From: Apiosordaria backusii
Lineage: Eukaryota > Ascomycota > Sordariomycetes > Sordariales > Lasiosphaeriaceae
NCBI GenBank assembly: GCA_030549205.1
Contig: JAUKTV010000016.1
Location: 372,001-436,000 of the forward strand
Direction of reading: 5' to 3'
Length of the DNA: 64,000 nt
Shown: positions 1-10,272 of the stretch, piece by piece
Position numbering within the stretch: position 1 is the stretch's first letter
Layout of the letters: each line of letters opens with the position of its first letter
The notes under the pieces: model-generated
The model's input: the letters and a program-made list of their open reading frames with translations, nothing else
What the model was told of the DNA's origin: nothing
The model's database searches: none
Position numbers and translations under genes: made by a program

Positions 1-286
1 CCACCAGCTCGCCCCTGTGTCTTCTCCTATCTATTTTCCTCAGACTCCCGAGTCTCTGGCATCCTCTAACCATCCTTCCACTCGCATCCCGCGCCCACTT
101 TCACCAAACAGAGCCGCAGCGGCGCTTCTTTGACCACGCAGCAAAACTTTTGGTCCCTTTAGCTGTGCTCCCCGGATTCCTGAACCCCACGGGGAAGACC
201 CTTTTGCGGCTCCTCGTTGGCTGAGCACATCTATCCCACCTCTACATCCCACTCGCATCCCACGCCCCGTTTTCCTTCCCTTCACG

Positions 287-1861
287 ATGGCGCCCTCCGC
301 AACTGGTGACTCGGCGCCAATGCACATACCCGCCGTCTCAAAAGCTTCAAAGATCAATGCATCAGTCCTGCATGGGCCGCGTGATCTACGATTGGTAAGT
401 TTGCTCTCATCTCTGTCACCCACCCCCTGAACCCTGATGTCCCAAGAGATCTCAGATCTCTCGGTTACACAGGGAACATGTTAGGGGGGTTGTTTCTCAG
501 CCCTAACCTTTTCGGCTAGCTGCGTCTAGGAGCCAGGCTGCCCACACGTTCGGTAGGTAGCTGACAGCTAACGTCTCGCACCACCTTTAGGAGCAGAGAC
601 ATATCCAAGAACCTGGCATCGGTGAACTACAAGTTGCCATCAAGACAACAGGAATCTGCGGGTCTGATGTGTCTTACTACAAGAAGTTTGCCAATGGCGA
701 CCTTTGTGCCTGCCAGCCCCTTTCTTTGGGCCACGAGTCCTCGGGCACAGTCGTTGCTATCGGACCTCATGTCACTGGCTTCAACATTGGTGACCGCGTG
801 GCACTAGAAGTCGGTATCCCTTGTGGTCAATGTGGTATCTGCCGCCAGGGGAGATACAACTTGTGCAAGAAGATGCGATTCAGGAGTAGTGCCAAGTCAT
901 TCCCACATTTCCAAGGCACATTACAAGACCGCATCAACCACCCGGCGACCTGGTGTCACAAGTATGTCTAGCAGTCAACCCACATCTTAGGTACCATGCT
1001 TCAAAGGGGTTAACCATGTGTACTACCAGACTCCCAGACAACATTTCCTTCGACGCTGCGGCTCTGCTCGAGCCTCTCTCGGTGGCTCTGCATGCTGTCA
1101 ACCGGGCCACTCCCACCCCTGGCTCCAGTGCGCTTGTCCTGGGTGCGGGAGCCGTTGGGCTTTTGACCGCCGCCATGGCTCGTCAGTCTGGATGCTCAAC
1201 AGTCACCATTGCAGACGTTGATCAAGGCCGAGTCAACTTTGCCATCGCCAAAGGCTTTGCCACACACGGCTATGTCGTGCCAAGTCAACTCCACACTTCA
1301 TCCAGCTGCTCGTCATTATGCAGCAGTAGCAATTCCGGCACGTCAACCCCTTGCGAGGGTGTCATGACTCCTGCCAGCACCACCATCTCGTTTCAAAGCT
1401 CCCTTGACACCGCCAAGACACTTGCTGCCGAGATGCTGGCCGAGGCGAATGGCCCCGGCTCTATGATGGCTGACGACGAGGACGATGGCGTTGACATCAC
1501 GTTCGAATGCACCGGAAAAGAAGTGTGCATGCACACGGCATTGTACGCCACCAAAGCCGGAGGAAAGGTCATCATGGTGGGCATGGGGACACCGATCCAA
1601 ACCCTTCCCATGTCTGTCGCCCACCTGCGCGAAATCGATATTCTGGGCATCTTTCGATATGCCAACACATATTCGACGGGCATCAAGCTACTCTGCGCCC
1701 GGGACAGGCCAAATCGTGGCGGTTACGTCTTGCCGAATCTGGACGAGATGGTAACGCACCGCTTCAAGGGCCTTGACAATGCCAAAGGGGCATTTGAGCT
1801 CGCGAGCAGGACGATTGATGACGGCGGAAACCTAGTGCTCAAGGTTGTCATTGAAGCCTAA
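287..1861 (+). CDS. Zinc-dependent medium-chain polyol dehydrogenase (sorbitol/L-iditol 2-dehydrogenase type)
   Basis: Three exons, 287-394, 591-961 and 1030-1861, joined in phase, give 436 residues. The N-terminal GroES-like domain carries the catalytic zinc ligands C59 (GICGSD) and H84/E85 (GHES). A four-cysteine structural zinc loop (C114, C117, C120, C128) is complete. The Rossmann half has GAGAVG, and an Asp (IADVD) at the end of the second strand predicts NAD rather than NADP. The family oxidises sugar alcohols such as sorbitol, xylitol or arabinitol to ketoses in the cytosol; the exact substrate cannot be read from sequence. The protein is longer than the usual 350-380 residues, partly because of a Ser/Thr/Cys-rich insert of about 45 residues after the second Rossmann unit (about 1275-1430). 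The first ATG after a pyrimidine-rich leader was taken as start. The upstream neighbour is outside the window. Confidence 0.9.
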
Positions 1862-3334
1862 CCTGGGCATTACCACCAGGGACAGACAGATTCTACCTCG
1901 GTTCCTCTTTTCGGTCAATTTCTTATATTTAGTTATCTCTTTCTGTATTGCCAAGCAAGCAACGATATAGACGGATGGGACGGGAACGGTTTAATGATTG
2001 ACACGATGATACCTCGTCATCCCCAAGCCAGGGGTTGGCAGTGTTCTTTTACTATTTTTCTTTTTATTAGAGTGCGTGTTTCTATTACTACTGTTATTAT
2101 TTCTTCGTACCTTTCTGGGTTCCAGCGGTTTTTAAGCAACGAAGACTGGGAAGGGATAGACAGACGGGACATACCTCTTTAGGTGGGCTTTATTTATTTT
2201 TCTGATCTATCGCCTTTGTGTTTCATCTCCTTGGTGAGCTAATTTCATGCTTTCTATTCTTGGGGGTCCTAGGGTTATCTTGGAGAAGGGTCAAGGAGTG
2301 AGATGCGTTTGCTGCGCCATCAAAAATGCCACTGGGCATTCAGGAGGTTTCGAGTGCAGCGGAGTGATAAAGGAGAGGAAGAAGAGCGGTATGATTCACA
2401 TCAGGGGGGGGGGGGGGTGAGAACTCAATGGTTCATTTAGGAGGGTTTATTATGGCGTTGTTGCTGTTGTCTGTTATGGTGATAGAGCGAGCAAGGTTTG
2501 AGAAGCTGGTTGGGCGTGTGAGTGAGCAAGCAAAGCCATTCCGATTGTGTTTGTTAGCAGTTGCTCTTCTACTTCTGTTTCTACTTTCATTCCTCTCTTG
2601 GGTGCCTGCGTGCTTTTTTTCTCCCGCACGCCAGTAGCAGGTAGGTAGTTTAGCCCTCAGACAGACTATAGTAATCCAGTAGTCTTTAATGAAAACACTA
2701 TCATCACCAATATTAGAGTGTCTTGGGAAGAAAACCATCCCTTCGAACACCTTGGCAAAGCCATGAAATACCAAACTCAAAATATTGGTGCACTAGTTAC
2801 CTTCAACAGAGATTCTACCTGATTTTGTGGCCTTTGGGGGCGATCTTGGTTGAAACCTGTGTCCGTCATGATATTTGTTCATTATTCTGTGCTTTTCAGT
2901 TGTCGTATACCTACTTTGGTATGGCTAATGTCTCGAGGCAATTCATAAAGCACACATGCATCCTCTGCAGTTCTTCAGTGCTGTGCGTAAATATTACACA
3001 GGTCTAAGTTGTTGGCCTGAAGGCATACCATTTTATTGTTTCATCCCTGCGGCTGACGCTATCACTAATCATGCCCCTTCCATGCCGTGTCCTAAATTCC
3101 TAATCCTGATTCATGTCCTTGTCCTGTCTTGCCTGGATGTCTAAACGCCATATATAAAACTCGTCACAATTGTCATCTCCTTGTTGCGCTCACCGGGGAG
3201 CACACATGCACATTCAAGCTAAAGCGTGTATGTACGTATCTGCCTGGTTCATGAAAACCCCTTCTTGATCCCCATGGTTGTCTAGTATCCCTTGTCTCTA
3301 TCACGGACTACCCTCTACACCATTTAGGTATGCT
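1862..3334. other. Intergenic, 3' flanks of the dehydrogenase and csn6
   Basis: No gene is supported in this 1.5 kb between two convergent genes. It holds AT-rich 3' untranslated sequence of the dehydrogenase and a 14-base G tract at 2404-2417. Short open frames on both strands have no recognisable protein character. Confidence 0.55.
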
Positions 3335-4836
3335 TCAATCAGAGAAGTTGAAAAGCGCCTCAGACGGACCGCTAAACTCTTGCTGCATGGACCCAACTGC
3401 CTCAAACTCAGGGAGACCACCTCCCCTTAACTGTGCAGTATCGAAGGAACCGGTGAAATCATAGTCGACGTTATTGTCTCCGCCTTGCCCACCGAACCCA
3501 CCACCGCCACTTGGTCCCTTGCCTGGTTTCGTTGACTCCAGGGCACTGGACTTTTTGCCTGCCTCCTTGACCTCAGAGACGCTGGTTAGCAAGTCAGAGA
3601 TCAAAGAGATGAGTTTTACATCATTGGCCTCCTGCAGCATTTCTTTTCGCAGGGCGGCCTGCTCGGCAGGGGTGACCAGGTCAATGTTGGCGACCAGGGA
3701 TTGGATGTGCCGGAGGATGTTATTAGACGGGATCGTATATTGGCCGCCAGAGGCACGGGCGGCGTCGGAGGCTTCCTGTGTTGTTTGCTTTCCTTCCGTA
3801 AAAGCGGGAGGGAGTCGCTGTAGGTAGGTGGTGATGAGAGAAATACGCGATTTAAGCATCTTGATGGCGTTGAACTTTGACTGGAGGGCGGCCATGTATT
3901 CCGAATCTGACCTCGTGAGGTTGATGTCTGGATTGGGGGCCTGGGCCTGTGGTTCGGAAGAGGAGGGCTCGTCCTTTTCTTTCCCCTTGCCTTTACTTGG
4001 GCTGGCTGGATTCTTCGAGACGGAACCAGAGGTCATCACGGCCCTACGCTTGCCTTTTCCATCCGTTACGGCGATCTTTTGCTCGAATTGCTCAGCGATA
4101 TTTTTAGTTTCGGCTTGGGCATCATCTGCCGAAGCGTTGGCGGCCCCTTCACGGATGAACTGCATGCCTATCATCTCGGCCTCCCCTGTCTCGGTTGCGT
4201 AGGGAAGTTTGCGGAAGCGGAGAACCATGTTGGTCGGGTTCTCAGAGTCCTTCATTTCTTTGTCTTCCCCTTCAGCCTCCATGTTTGACTCGTATATTGT
4301 GATTGGGAGCGGGTCGCCGGGCATAGGAGAAAGCATGTTCTCCAGATGAAATCCTAATAAGACGGCGGACTCGTTTACGGCACTGATTTGACGGTGAATT
4401 GGCAGGTGTTGGACTGTTGGGCCTGACTTGGGCACGAGAGCGTACCAGCCTACCAGGTCGAGCTCTGGGGATTTGTGGACAAGTTTCACTTCCTGGTATT
4501 AGCCTTGGAGATTTATGGAGCTCAAAGGGAGAAAGTGTAGATTCGTACTCTGATCCAACCGTTGTCTGAACCACTCCTGATCAAGCTCGTAAACCCCACC
4601 ATCATCCTCCTCCTTCACCGACTTGACGCTGAAGCTGTGCTCGATGGTGATATCGCGGCCATTTTGCTGACCAAGAAGACCGCCGACAACGGCGCCCTTG
4701 AAATTTCTTTGGTAACCTCTGGTGATGAAGTCGGAAATCTCGAGAATTGGGAGCGGGTGAAGAATGATTTGGAGGCCAGAGTCTGATGACTTCTGGGCGG
4801 ATAACAGCTCGTTGGCCCCCCTGCATGGTTCGCCAT
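3335..4836 (-). CDS. csn6: COP9 signalosome subunit 6 (MPN-minus)
   Basis: Two exons, 4549-4836 and 3335-4488, separated by a 60-nt intron (4489-4548), give about 480 residues. The first 200 residues form an MPN domain. The segment LHPLPILEISDFITRG, the GGLLGQQNGRDI turn and LDLVGWY match CSN6. The metal-binding JAMM histidines are absent, as expected for CSN6, which is a structural partner of the CSN5 deneddylase in the eight-subunit complex that strips NEDD8 from cullins. The middle is a Lys/Ser-rich linker and the C-terminal helices (YMAALQSKFNAIKMLKSRI) mediate complex assembly. A Gly/Gln tail is an extension. The start is problematic: ATG at 4834-4836 is out of frame with the MPN domain unless one G is added in the six-base G run (minus strand) at 4816-4821, and no in-frame ATG lies upstream before a stop. 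The gene is divergent from the next one. Confidence 0.88.
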
Positions 4837-5477
4837 GGTGGTGTTTCTTCGGCTCGTGATCGCTTATGCAGTCAAAATGGTAATCCTTATCGCTTGTGTT
4901 GTTTGGCTGAGGAAACCAGAATGGTAGCTATTTCGATTTGTTGGGAAACAAACATACCACTTGCTGGTGGGAGAGTTCGGGAGAGTTGGAGATGACGCGG
5001 GGAGCAATTCACAAGGCAGAAGCTCAGCCTTGCCCCGCCGTTGGGAGCTTGGGCCAAAGATGTGGTGAGCTGCTGGTGACAGCTGTTGCCAAACTTCTGC
5101 CAGCTGTGATAACCGATCTTGGCACCCCCTTTTTGTTCAGGGGCTGTGACCACTCAAACTTTGATGCTGTGCAAACATCTCTTCTGCCGTTCATGTGAAG
5201 AATAAGAGCCTCATTTCATACTCTTGATGCATATTCATCAGTAAAATCTACTCTAAATCATCTCTTTACACGCGCGCGCAACAAGCAGCTAACCATGAAA
5301 ACTACAATACATGCTTTGAGTCACCTCCTTGTCCTATCGGGCCATCTCTTCAAAGATGGCTCCTGTAAGGTGTTTCTGCCGCCCGTGGTCGACTTCCCTA
5401 AGTTCGTTATGCCCAGCCATCTTCAGAGTACTTCTTTGAAAGCCTAGGCATTTAACCCGGCTGAACCTCTAACTGCG
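4837..5477. promoter_or_regulatory. Divergent promoter region between csn6 and the Gln/Pro-rich gene
   Basis: These 641 bases separate two divergently transcribed genes and must contain both promoters. An alternating CG run lies near 5270. I see no clear TATA box or repeated operator-like motif and no small gene. Confidence 0.5.
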
Positions 5478-7082
5478 ATGGCCCATGGAGCCCAATCCTT
5501 CACTTGTATCTTCTCCCCCAACATGGCCTTGCCAGACATGTCTCCCAATATACATCAGGAACAGGGCTCAGAAACCCAGCCGGTTGTAAAACAGCCTACG
5601 CAAAGCATCCCGGAGAAGAGGCCAGCAGACGATGATGAGATCCAGTTCATCTCTTCCTGTCCAGTCAAAAAGCCACGACTGAATGACCAGAAGCCAAACC
5701 CAGCAGCGTCTCAGCCGAAGCCACAAAACGATCAGGCAAAATCGCAACAAACTTCTGTCAACCATCGCTGTGCTTCCGCTCAGCCTCCACAATCCAACAG
5801 CGCCGCTAATACTGACATTGACCGATGCAACAGCATGCAAGCCCCATCTCAGGAGTCTCTCCCGAATATGGGCCTCGAAAATCGCGGCACATCACTCCCT
5901 GTTCTAGAAAACTTTGCCTTCCCTCAGGATTTTCCACCCGTCACTTGTCCACCACGCATGTCGGTGGCAATTTCTCCCAAACAAATGTCGCAGGTAATCC
6001 CATCTGTGAACCATCCAATCTCGTCGTTTAACAATCCCAACGTTTTGCCAAATTGCAACCCATCACCGAGCCTCGACCAAGTTCCCTGTATTGATCTCAA
6101 CGGGATCGCAACCAACAGGCCAGGATTTGAAATGGGTCAGATGTTTCCTCCATCAGATAATAATGCTCTCATGAACAACGGCACAGGCATGCCCAACCAG
6201 ATGATCAACCAAACGCCATTCGGACCAAACGCCATTCCCTTCGCCATGTACTCGATGGGCAACATCGTCCCCATGCCACAACAGAATATGAACCCAGGCC
6301 CAAACACATGGATGAATCCACGACCAATGCAAAACCAAACACCGCAAGTATTTCGACAAAACAACGTACCCATGCCCGTGAAAGAACAACAACAGCAGCA
6401 GCAGCAGCAGCAGCAATCACACCAAATGTCTATACCGGCGGCTCCTCAACCAGCCCCAATGCGGCCTCGCTGTTCCTTCTCTTCCCACAGTCCAATTCAG
6501 AATCAAGGTCCAGGAAAACCACCATGCCTTCACTGCACCGTCCTCCGACAAGAGCACATCCGCCGACACCAGCAACCTCCTCCTCCTCTTCCTCATAATT
6601 GTCAACCACTCCAACCCCAGCCCCAGATGCCACTCCCCTTCACAACCCAAACATTCCAACCCTCTCTCCCTTCTCTTCCACCTCCACCACCACCACCACC
6701 ACCACCACCACCCAAAGCACCCACCCCAGCCTCCGAGCACCCGCAACCGATCTCCACCAACACCAAAAGAAAGTTCTCCATCCCCCTCCGCAAAAAGCCC
6801 ACCCCAAACCTCCTGGTAGACATAGCCGAAACAGCCGAGGAGTCCTTCCCCTACGACGAGGTGGCCGCCCGCCACGGAGTGGCACCACAAAAGGTCTTTG
6901 ACGCGCTGACGGCTGTCGTTCTCATCCCGCTACTGCGCTGTCCAACGGATAAACGCCGGGCTGGGAAGCTCGCACACGAACGAGTGAAGCAGTTTTCTCA
7001 GTTGAAGAACGATATGGGAAAGGAAAAAGGGGAGGTGGCGACGGTGAAGGAGGTGAGGGAGTTTCTTGGGGTAGGAACATAG
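5478..7082 (+). CDS. Low-complexity Gln/Pro/Asn-rich protein with a conserved-looking C-terminal helical domain
   Basis: A single exon encodes up to 534 residues; Met16 (5523) or Met21 (5538) could also be the start. Most of the protein is predicted disordered. Pro, Gln, Asn and Met are abundant, with a polyglutamine run near residues 304-315 and a polyproline run near 397-412. A basic patch (RKFSIPLRKKP) precedes a compact C-terminal region, about residues 444-534, with an alternating helix pattern (ETAEESFPYDEVAARHGV, then ALTAVVLIPLLRCP). That end looks like a small winged-helix or helix-turn-helix fold. Low-complexity Q/P tracts next to a small helical domain are common in fungal transcription-associated proteins, but I do not recognise the family. 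It ends 88 bases before the stop of the convergent downstream gene. Confidence 0.75.
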   Translation: MAHGAQSFTCIFSPNMALPDMSPNIHQEQGSETQPVVKQPTQSIPEKRPADDDEIQFISSCPVKKPRLNDQKPNPAASQPKPQNDQAKSQQTSVNHRCASAQPPQSNSAANTDIDRCNSMQAPSQESLPNMGLENRGTSLPVLENFAFPQDFPPVTCPPRMSVAISPKQMSQVIPSVNHPISSFNNPNVLPNCNPSPSLDQVPCIDLNGIATNRPGFEMGQMFPPSDNNALMNNGTGMPNQMINQTPFGPNAIPFAMYSMGNIVPMPQQNMNPGPNTWMNPRPMQNQTPQVFRQNNVPMPVKEQQQQQQQQQQSHQMSIPAAPQPAPMRPRCSFSSHSPIQNQGPGKPPCLHCTVLRQEHIRRHQQPPPPLPHNCQPLQPQPQMPLPFTTQTFQPSLPSLPPPPPPPPPPPPKAPTPASEHPQPISTNTKRKFSIPLRKKPTPNLLVDIAETAEESFPYDEVAARHGVAPQKVFDALTAVVLIPLLRCPTDKRRAGKLAHERVKQFSQLKNDMGKEKGEVATVKEVREFLGVGT

Positions 7083-7170
7083 ACAACAGGGGAAGAACTA
7101 GGGGCTTGGGGCGTTTCCTTTTTGTTTTTCTTGGTTTTCTTTCGGGGGACAGGTGGTAGCGGGCGGGCAA

Positions 7171-9664
7171 CTAGTCCATGTCTTCAAACGCCTCGGACGC
7201 TCTCAACGACCGCCTGGAGCCGCAATGGGCGGGGCATGAACGGTAGCTGTGAGTCGTTGGTGGACTCAAAGGGGAAATGTTAGAGACAGGGCTGCGAGAG
7301 GGTCTGATTGACCTGGGGAGGGTAATAGTTCTGCTTCTGGAAGATGGTTGGGGCATGTCTCTCGGCGACATGGGCGAGCCGAATGCCTGATTTTCGGGAC
7401 TAAGAAAGCGAAAATGCGAGGGCGGGCTGCTCCAGAAACTGTCCTTTGGGCTTAGGGTTGGGAGGGAAATACGGCGCATTGGTGGACCTCCGCAGAAGCT
7501 GTTAGAGCCGGGCCCTGAAATAACTCTGTTCGAGGCAGATCTTTGGGGTATGTTTATCGGCGGCACAGTTGAGTTTGATATCACGGTTCCGGACACGGCC
7601 TCCAACGGCGTTTGGTCTTCATTTGGCTCTCTTGTTTGTTCTCCTAGGCTTGTTGGTGAATTTCGTTGTGTGAGTGATTCGTATTCTTCTTGTTCACCCA
7701 GAGGGTCCTCGTAAATCGGAAGGTGAAAACTGTTGCCACGCACGCCATCCCTGGCGCCGATTGCGCCTGACATCATCCACTGGGGGTTGGAATCCGGTTC
7801 AGGCAAGCCATCGAGATCAGAAGTGAAGGATAATATGGGCGAGAGCGCGGGGATTTGATGCTCGTCGGAATCGCGGGAATGACGGGGAAAAGAAACGGCC
7901 TTTGGAGATAAACTCTCACAACCGATTAGGTCCCGCAAAATGTCCGCCTCAGTACGGGCCGAGTACGGCGGAGGAGAAGGCGCAGGAAAGGGCGAGGAAC
8001 TAACCCTTGGGGTCTGCGAGCCATCGGTTCCCGTTTCTGAGTTTTCGGCGTCGGAAGTTTCACTGATCGATGGAAACTGGAACCGCCCCTCAGTTGAAGG
8101 TGGCCCAAATATCCCATCGATGCTGGATTCCCTGGATTTGTAACTGGGTGGCGGGGTTACAAAACTGGGCCGATAGGGAGGCGCAGGACTGGTTTCCCAG
8201 CTGCCCTCGAGTGAGTGGCCAATCCCTGCTGTGTGTGCTGGCTGAGTCCGAACACGATGATGATCGGGGACGTTCGATTCAGTCTCAGATAATGCCGGAG
8301 GAACCAAGGTCTTGACGGAGGCCACCGAATTTTCATCGTCCTCGCTGTCGTTTGAGTAGAGTCTGTGGGTGTCTTCCAGTTGTCCTGGGAAAAGCCCGGC
8401 CGTTTTGAGTACGTAGTAGAGGGAATCATGAAATGGAATCTGTAGGACCGGGACGCTGTGTAACATTGTCAGTTATTTGTAAGGGGAACCTAACATCGAA
8501 AGACAACAATCTTGTACATACCTGTCGGGCTCTTTGCAAGCTGCCTCACGACCGACTCGCCGGGCTTCCTTCACCTCCTGCTTTTCTGCCATTGCCTGAA
8601 ATCTCAATTGCGACTTGATTGACTCGAGGGTTCGTAGTCTTTCCTCCGTCAACTTTGCTTCCTCCACTTCGAAAGCCAACCGGCGCTTCTGGATAGAATC
8701 GAGCTCTGCCAGATTAGATCGCAAAGTCAAGTGTCTCTCGAAAGATTCCAGAGATGCCAGCCGCTCCTTCATTGACATAAGCTTGCCAAGCTGGGGACAG
8801 TGTTCCACCAGTCTCGTCTTCTGCTCGACCAAGCGCTCAATCTTCTCTTCAAAGAGATCAAGCAGCCGCTTCTGCGTAATGTTCTTCCTCCGCATCTCAA
8901 GATCTTTCCTCTTCTCCTCGATGGAATCCAGTTCTTTCATGCCGCCTTCTGCCTCGGCCAGCTTTTCTTGTGCCTGAATACTCAACTTGATTGCTGCCTG
9001 GTCCTTGCGTACCCTTTCCCGATCAGACTCTAGATCTTCTAGATCGGGGAACCTTTCTCTTAGATCTCTTATTTCCCGATTCGCCCGGATGATCTCTTCC
9101 CGGAGAGACTCGAGCTCTTGCCGTCTGCCATCGGCACAGTAATCCCGATAGGCCTCGGTAAGCCGTTGTTTTTCCTTGTTGTAGTATTTGCAATAGTTGC
9201 CCCTGGATGATTCCACCTCCATTCGAGCAATACAATGTCCGCACTGCTCGTGGCTGTGCAGGATGAGCTCTACCTGGGGCTCTTTGCACCAGGCGTTGCA
9301 CCGTTCGTGGAACTTGAGATGGAAGTGACCGCACCCCATTCTAGACTTTGTTCCCTTGCACATGATGATGTTCTCCCCAGACGAGGGTGAGCAATTGTCG
9401 CAAGAAATTCCTCTTTGTTTGTTCTCTCGATGATGCGACGTGACGTGGATGACTAGGGTATGCTATCGGAGCTTTGGAGTTGAGAGTTGTATGGGACGAA
9501 AGCCTGAACCTGTTCTGGAGAAAAGGGCCGAGCATAAGGTATTTACCAACGCCAGGCCCATTTGACTTCCGGACGCCATGGCCATTTTGAGTTTGCCGGC
9601 CCCAAGTCCACTGGGGAACCGGCTCATGTCGGCTTGCGTTGGTTATATTTTGGGTTGCGACCAT
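7171..9664 (-). CDS. Uncharacterised protein with Cys/His-rich N-terminus, coiled coil and disordered tail
   Basis: Three exons, 9547-9664, 8522-9452 and 7171-8455, with introns of 94 and 66 nt, join in frame to 777 residues. Residues about 54-126 contain a run of paired cysteines and histidines (CDNC, then CGHFHLKFHERC, AWC, CGHC, and a later Cys), suggesting a zinc-binding module. Residues about 130-335 are rich in Glu, Lys, Arg and Leu with heptad spacing (KRLLDLFEEKIERLVEQK) and predict a long coiled coil. The last about 430 residues are Ser/Pro-rich and disordered, with many SP and RSxS sites that could be phosphorylated. The intron joins restore frame on both sides, which supports one gene. 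I do not recognise the family; a scaffold role is only a guess. The start ATG could be further upstream. Confidence 0.78.
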
Positions 9665-10272
9665 TGCGTCGAGCGCATACTCGTGGATATTTGATAAATT
9701 AATGGCCTCGGTTGGTCCATGGCGTGTGATTGTTGCTCAACTTTGACATCACCATCGGATAAGACTTCGGAGTCGGCCACGGTTGTCGTTGCAAACGGAA
9801 TCGGAACGGAACCGGGCTTGGCACATTCCACCCGTTCAGATCTTTCGGCGCCCCCCGATCTAGAGTAAGAGACGACAGCAGGGGGCCTCCCAGTATTGTC
9901 CACCTCGTGCTGTCGGGGATATGCACCTCCTTCCTGGTTGGGAGCTGATCACCGGCCGTCTTGGGAAAATTACGTGCTTGAAACAGTGACGCATTTGATC
10001 ACTTCGCCAACCATTGCTTACTCAACCGATCACGACATCGTCACTGCCAGGCATTCGTTGTATTGCTCCTTCCGTCACAGTATTTCGGTCACTGGCCGAC
10101 ACCGCCAATTGCCTTGCCTCGGTCTGGTTTGCAGTAATGTTTGCAGTAATTTAACCCGAAGAAAATACATCACCAGAATGGTTTTTGTGGTGGAATTCTT
10201 CTCACTCCTCCTCAAACAAATCCATTGAGATCAATTGGGCTGATCAAACACTAATAAGATCACCACAAAGCA
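9665..10272. promoter_or_regulatory. Divergent promoter region before the amino acid permease
   Basis: A 608-base gap between divergent genes. Short open frames on the minus strand continue toward the Cys-rich gene but show no domain. A direct repeat of GTTTGCAGTAAT lies near 10128-10149. GATAAG-type nitrogen-response sites would be expected for a permease, and a GATC/ATAAGATC element is present near 10250, but I cannot assign a real binding site. Confidence 0.4.
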
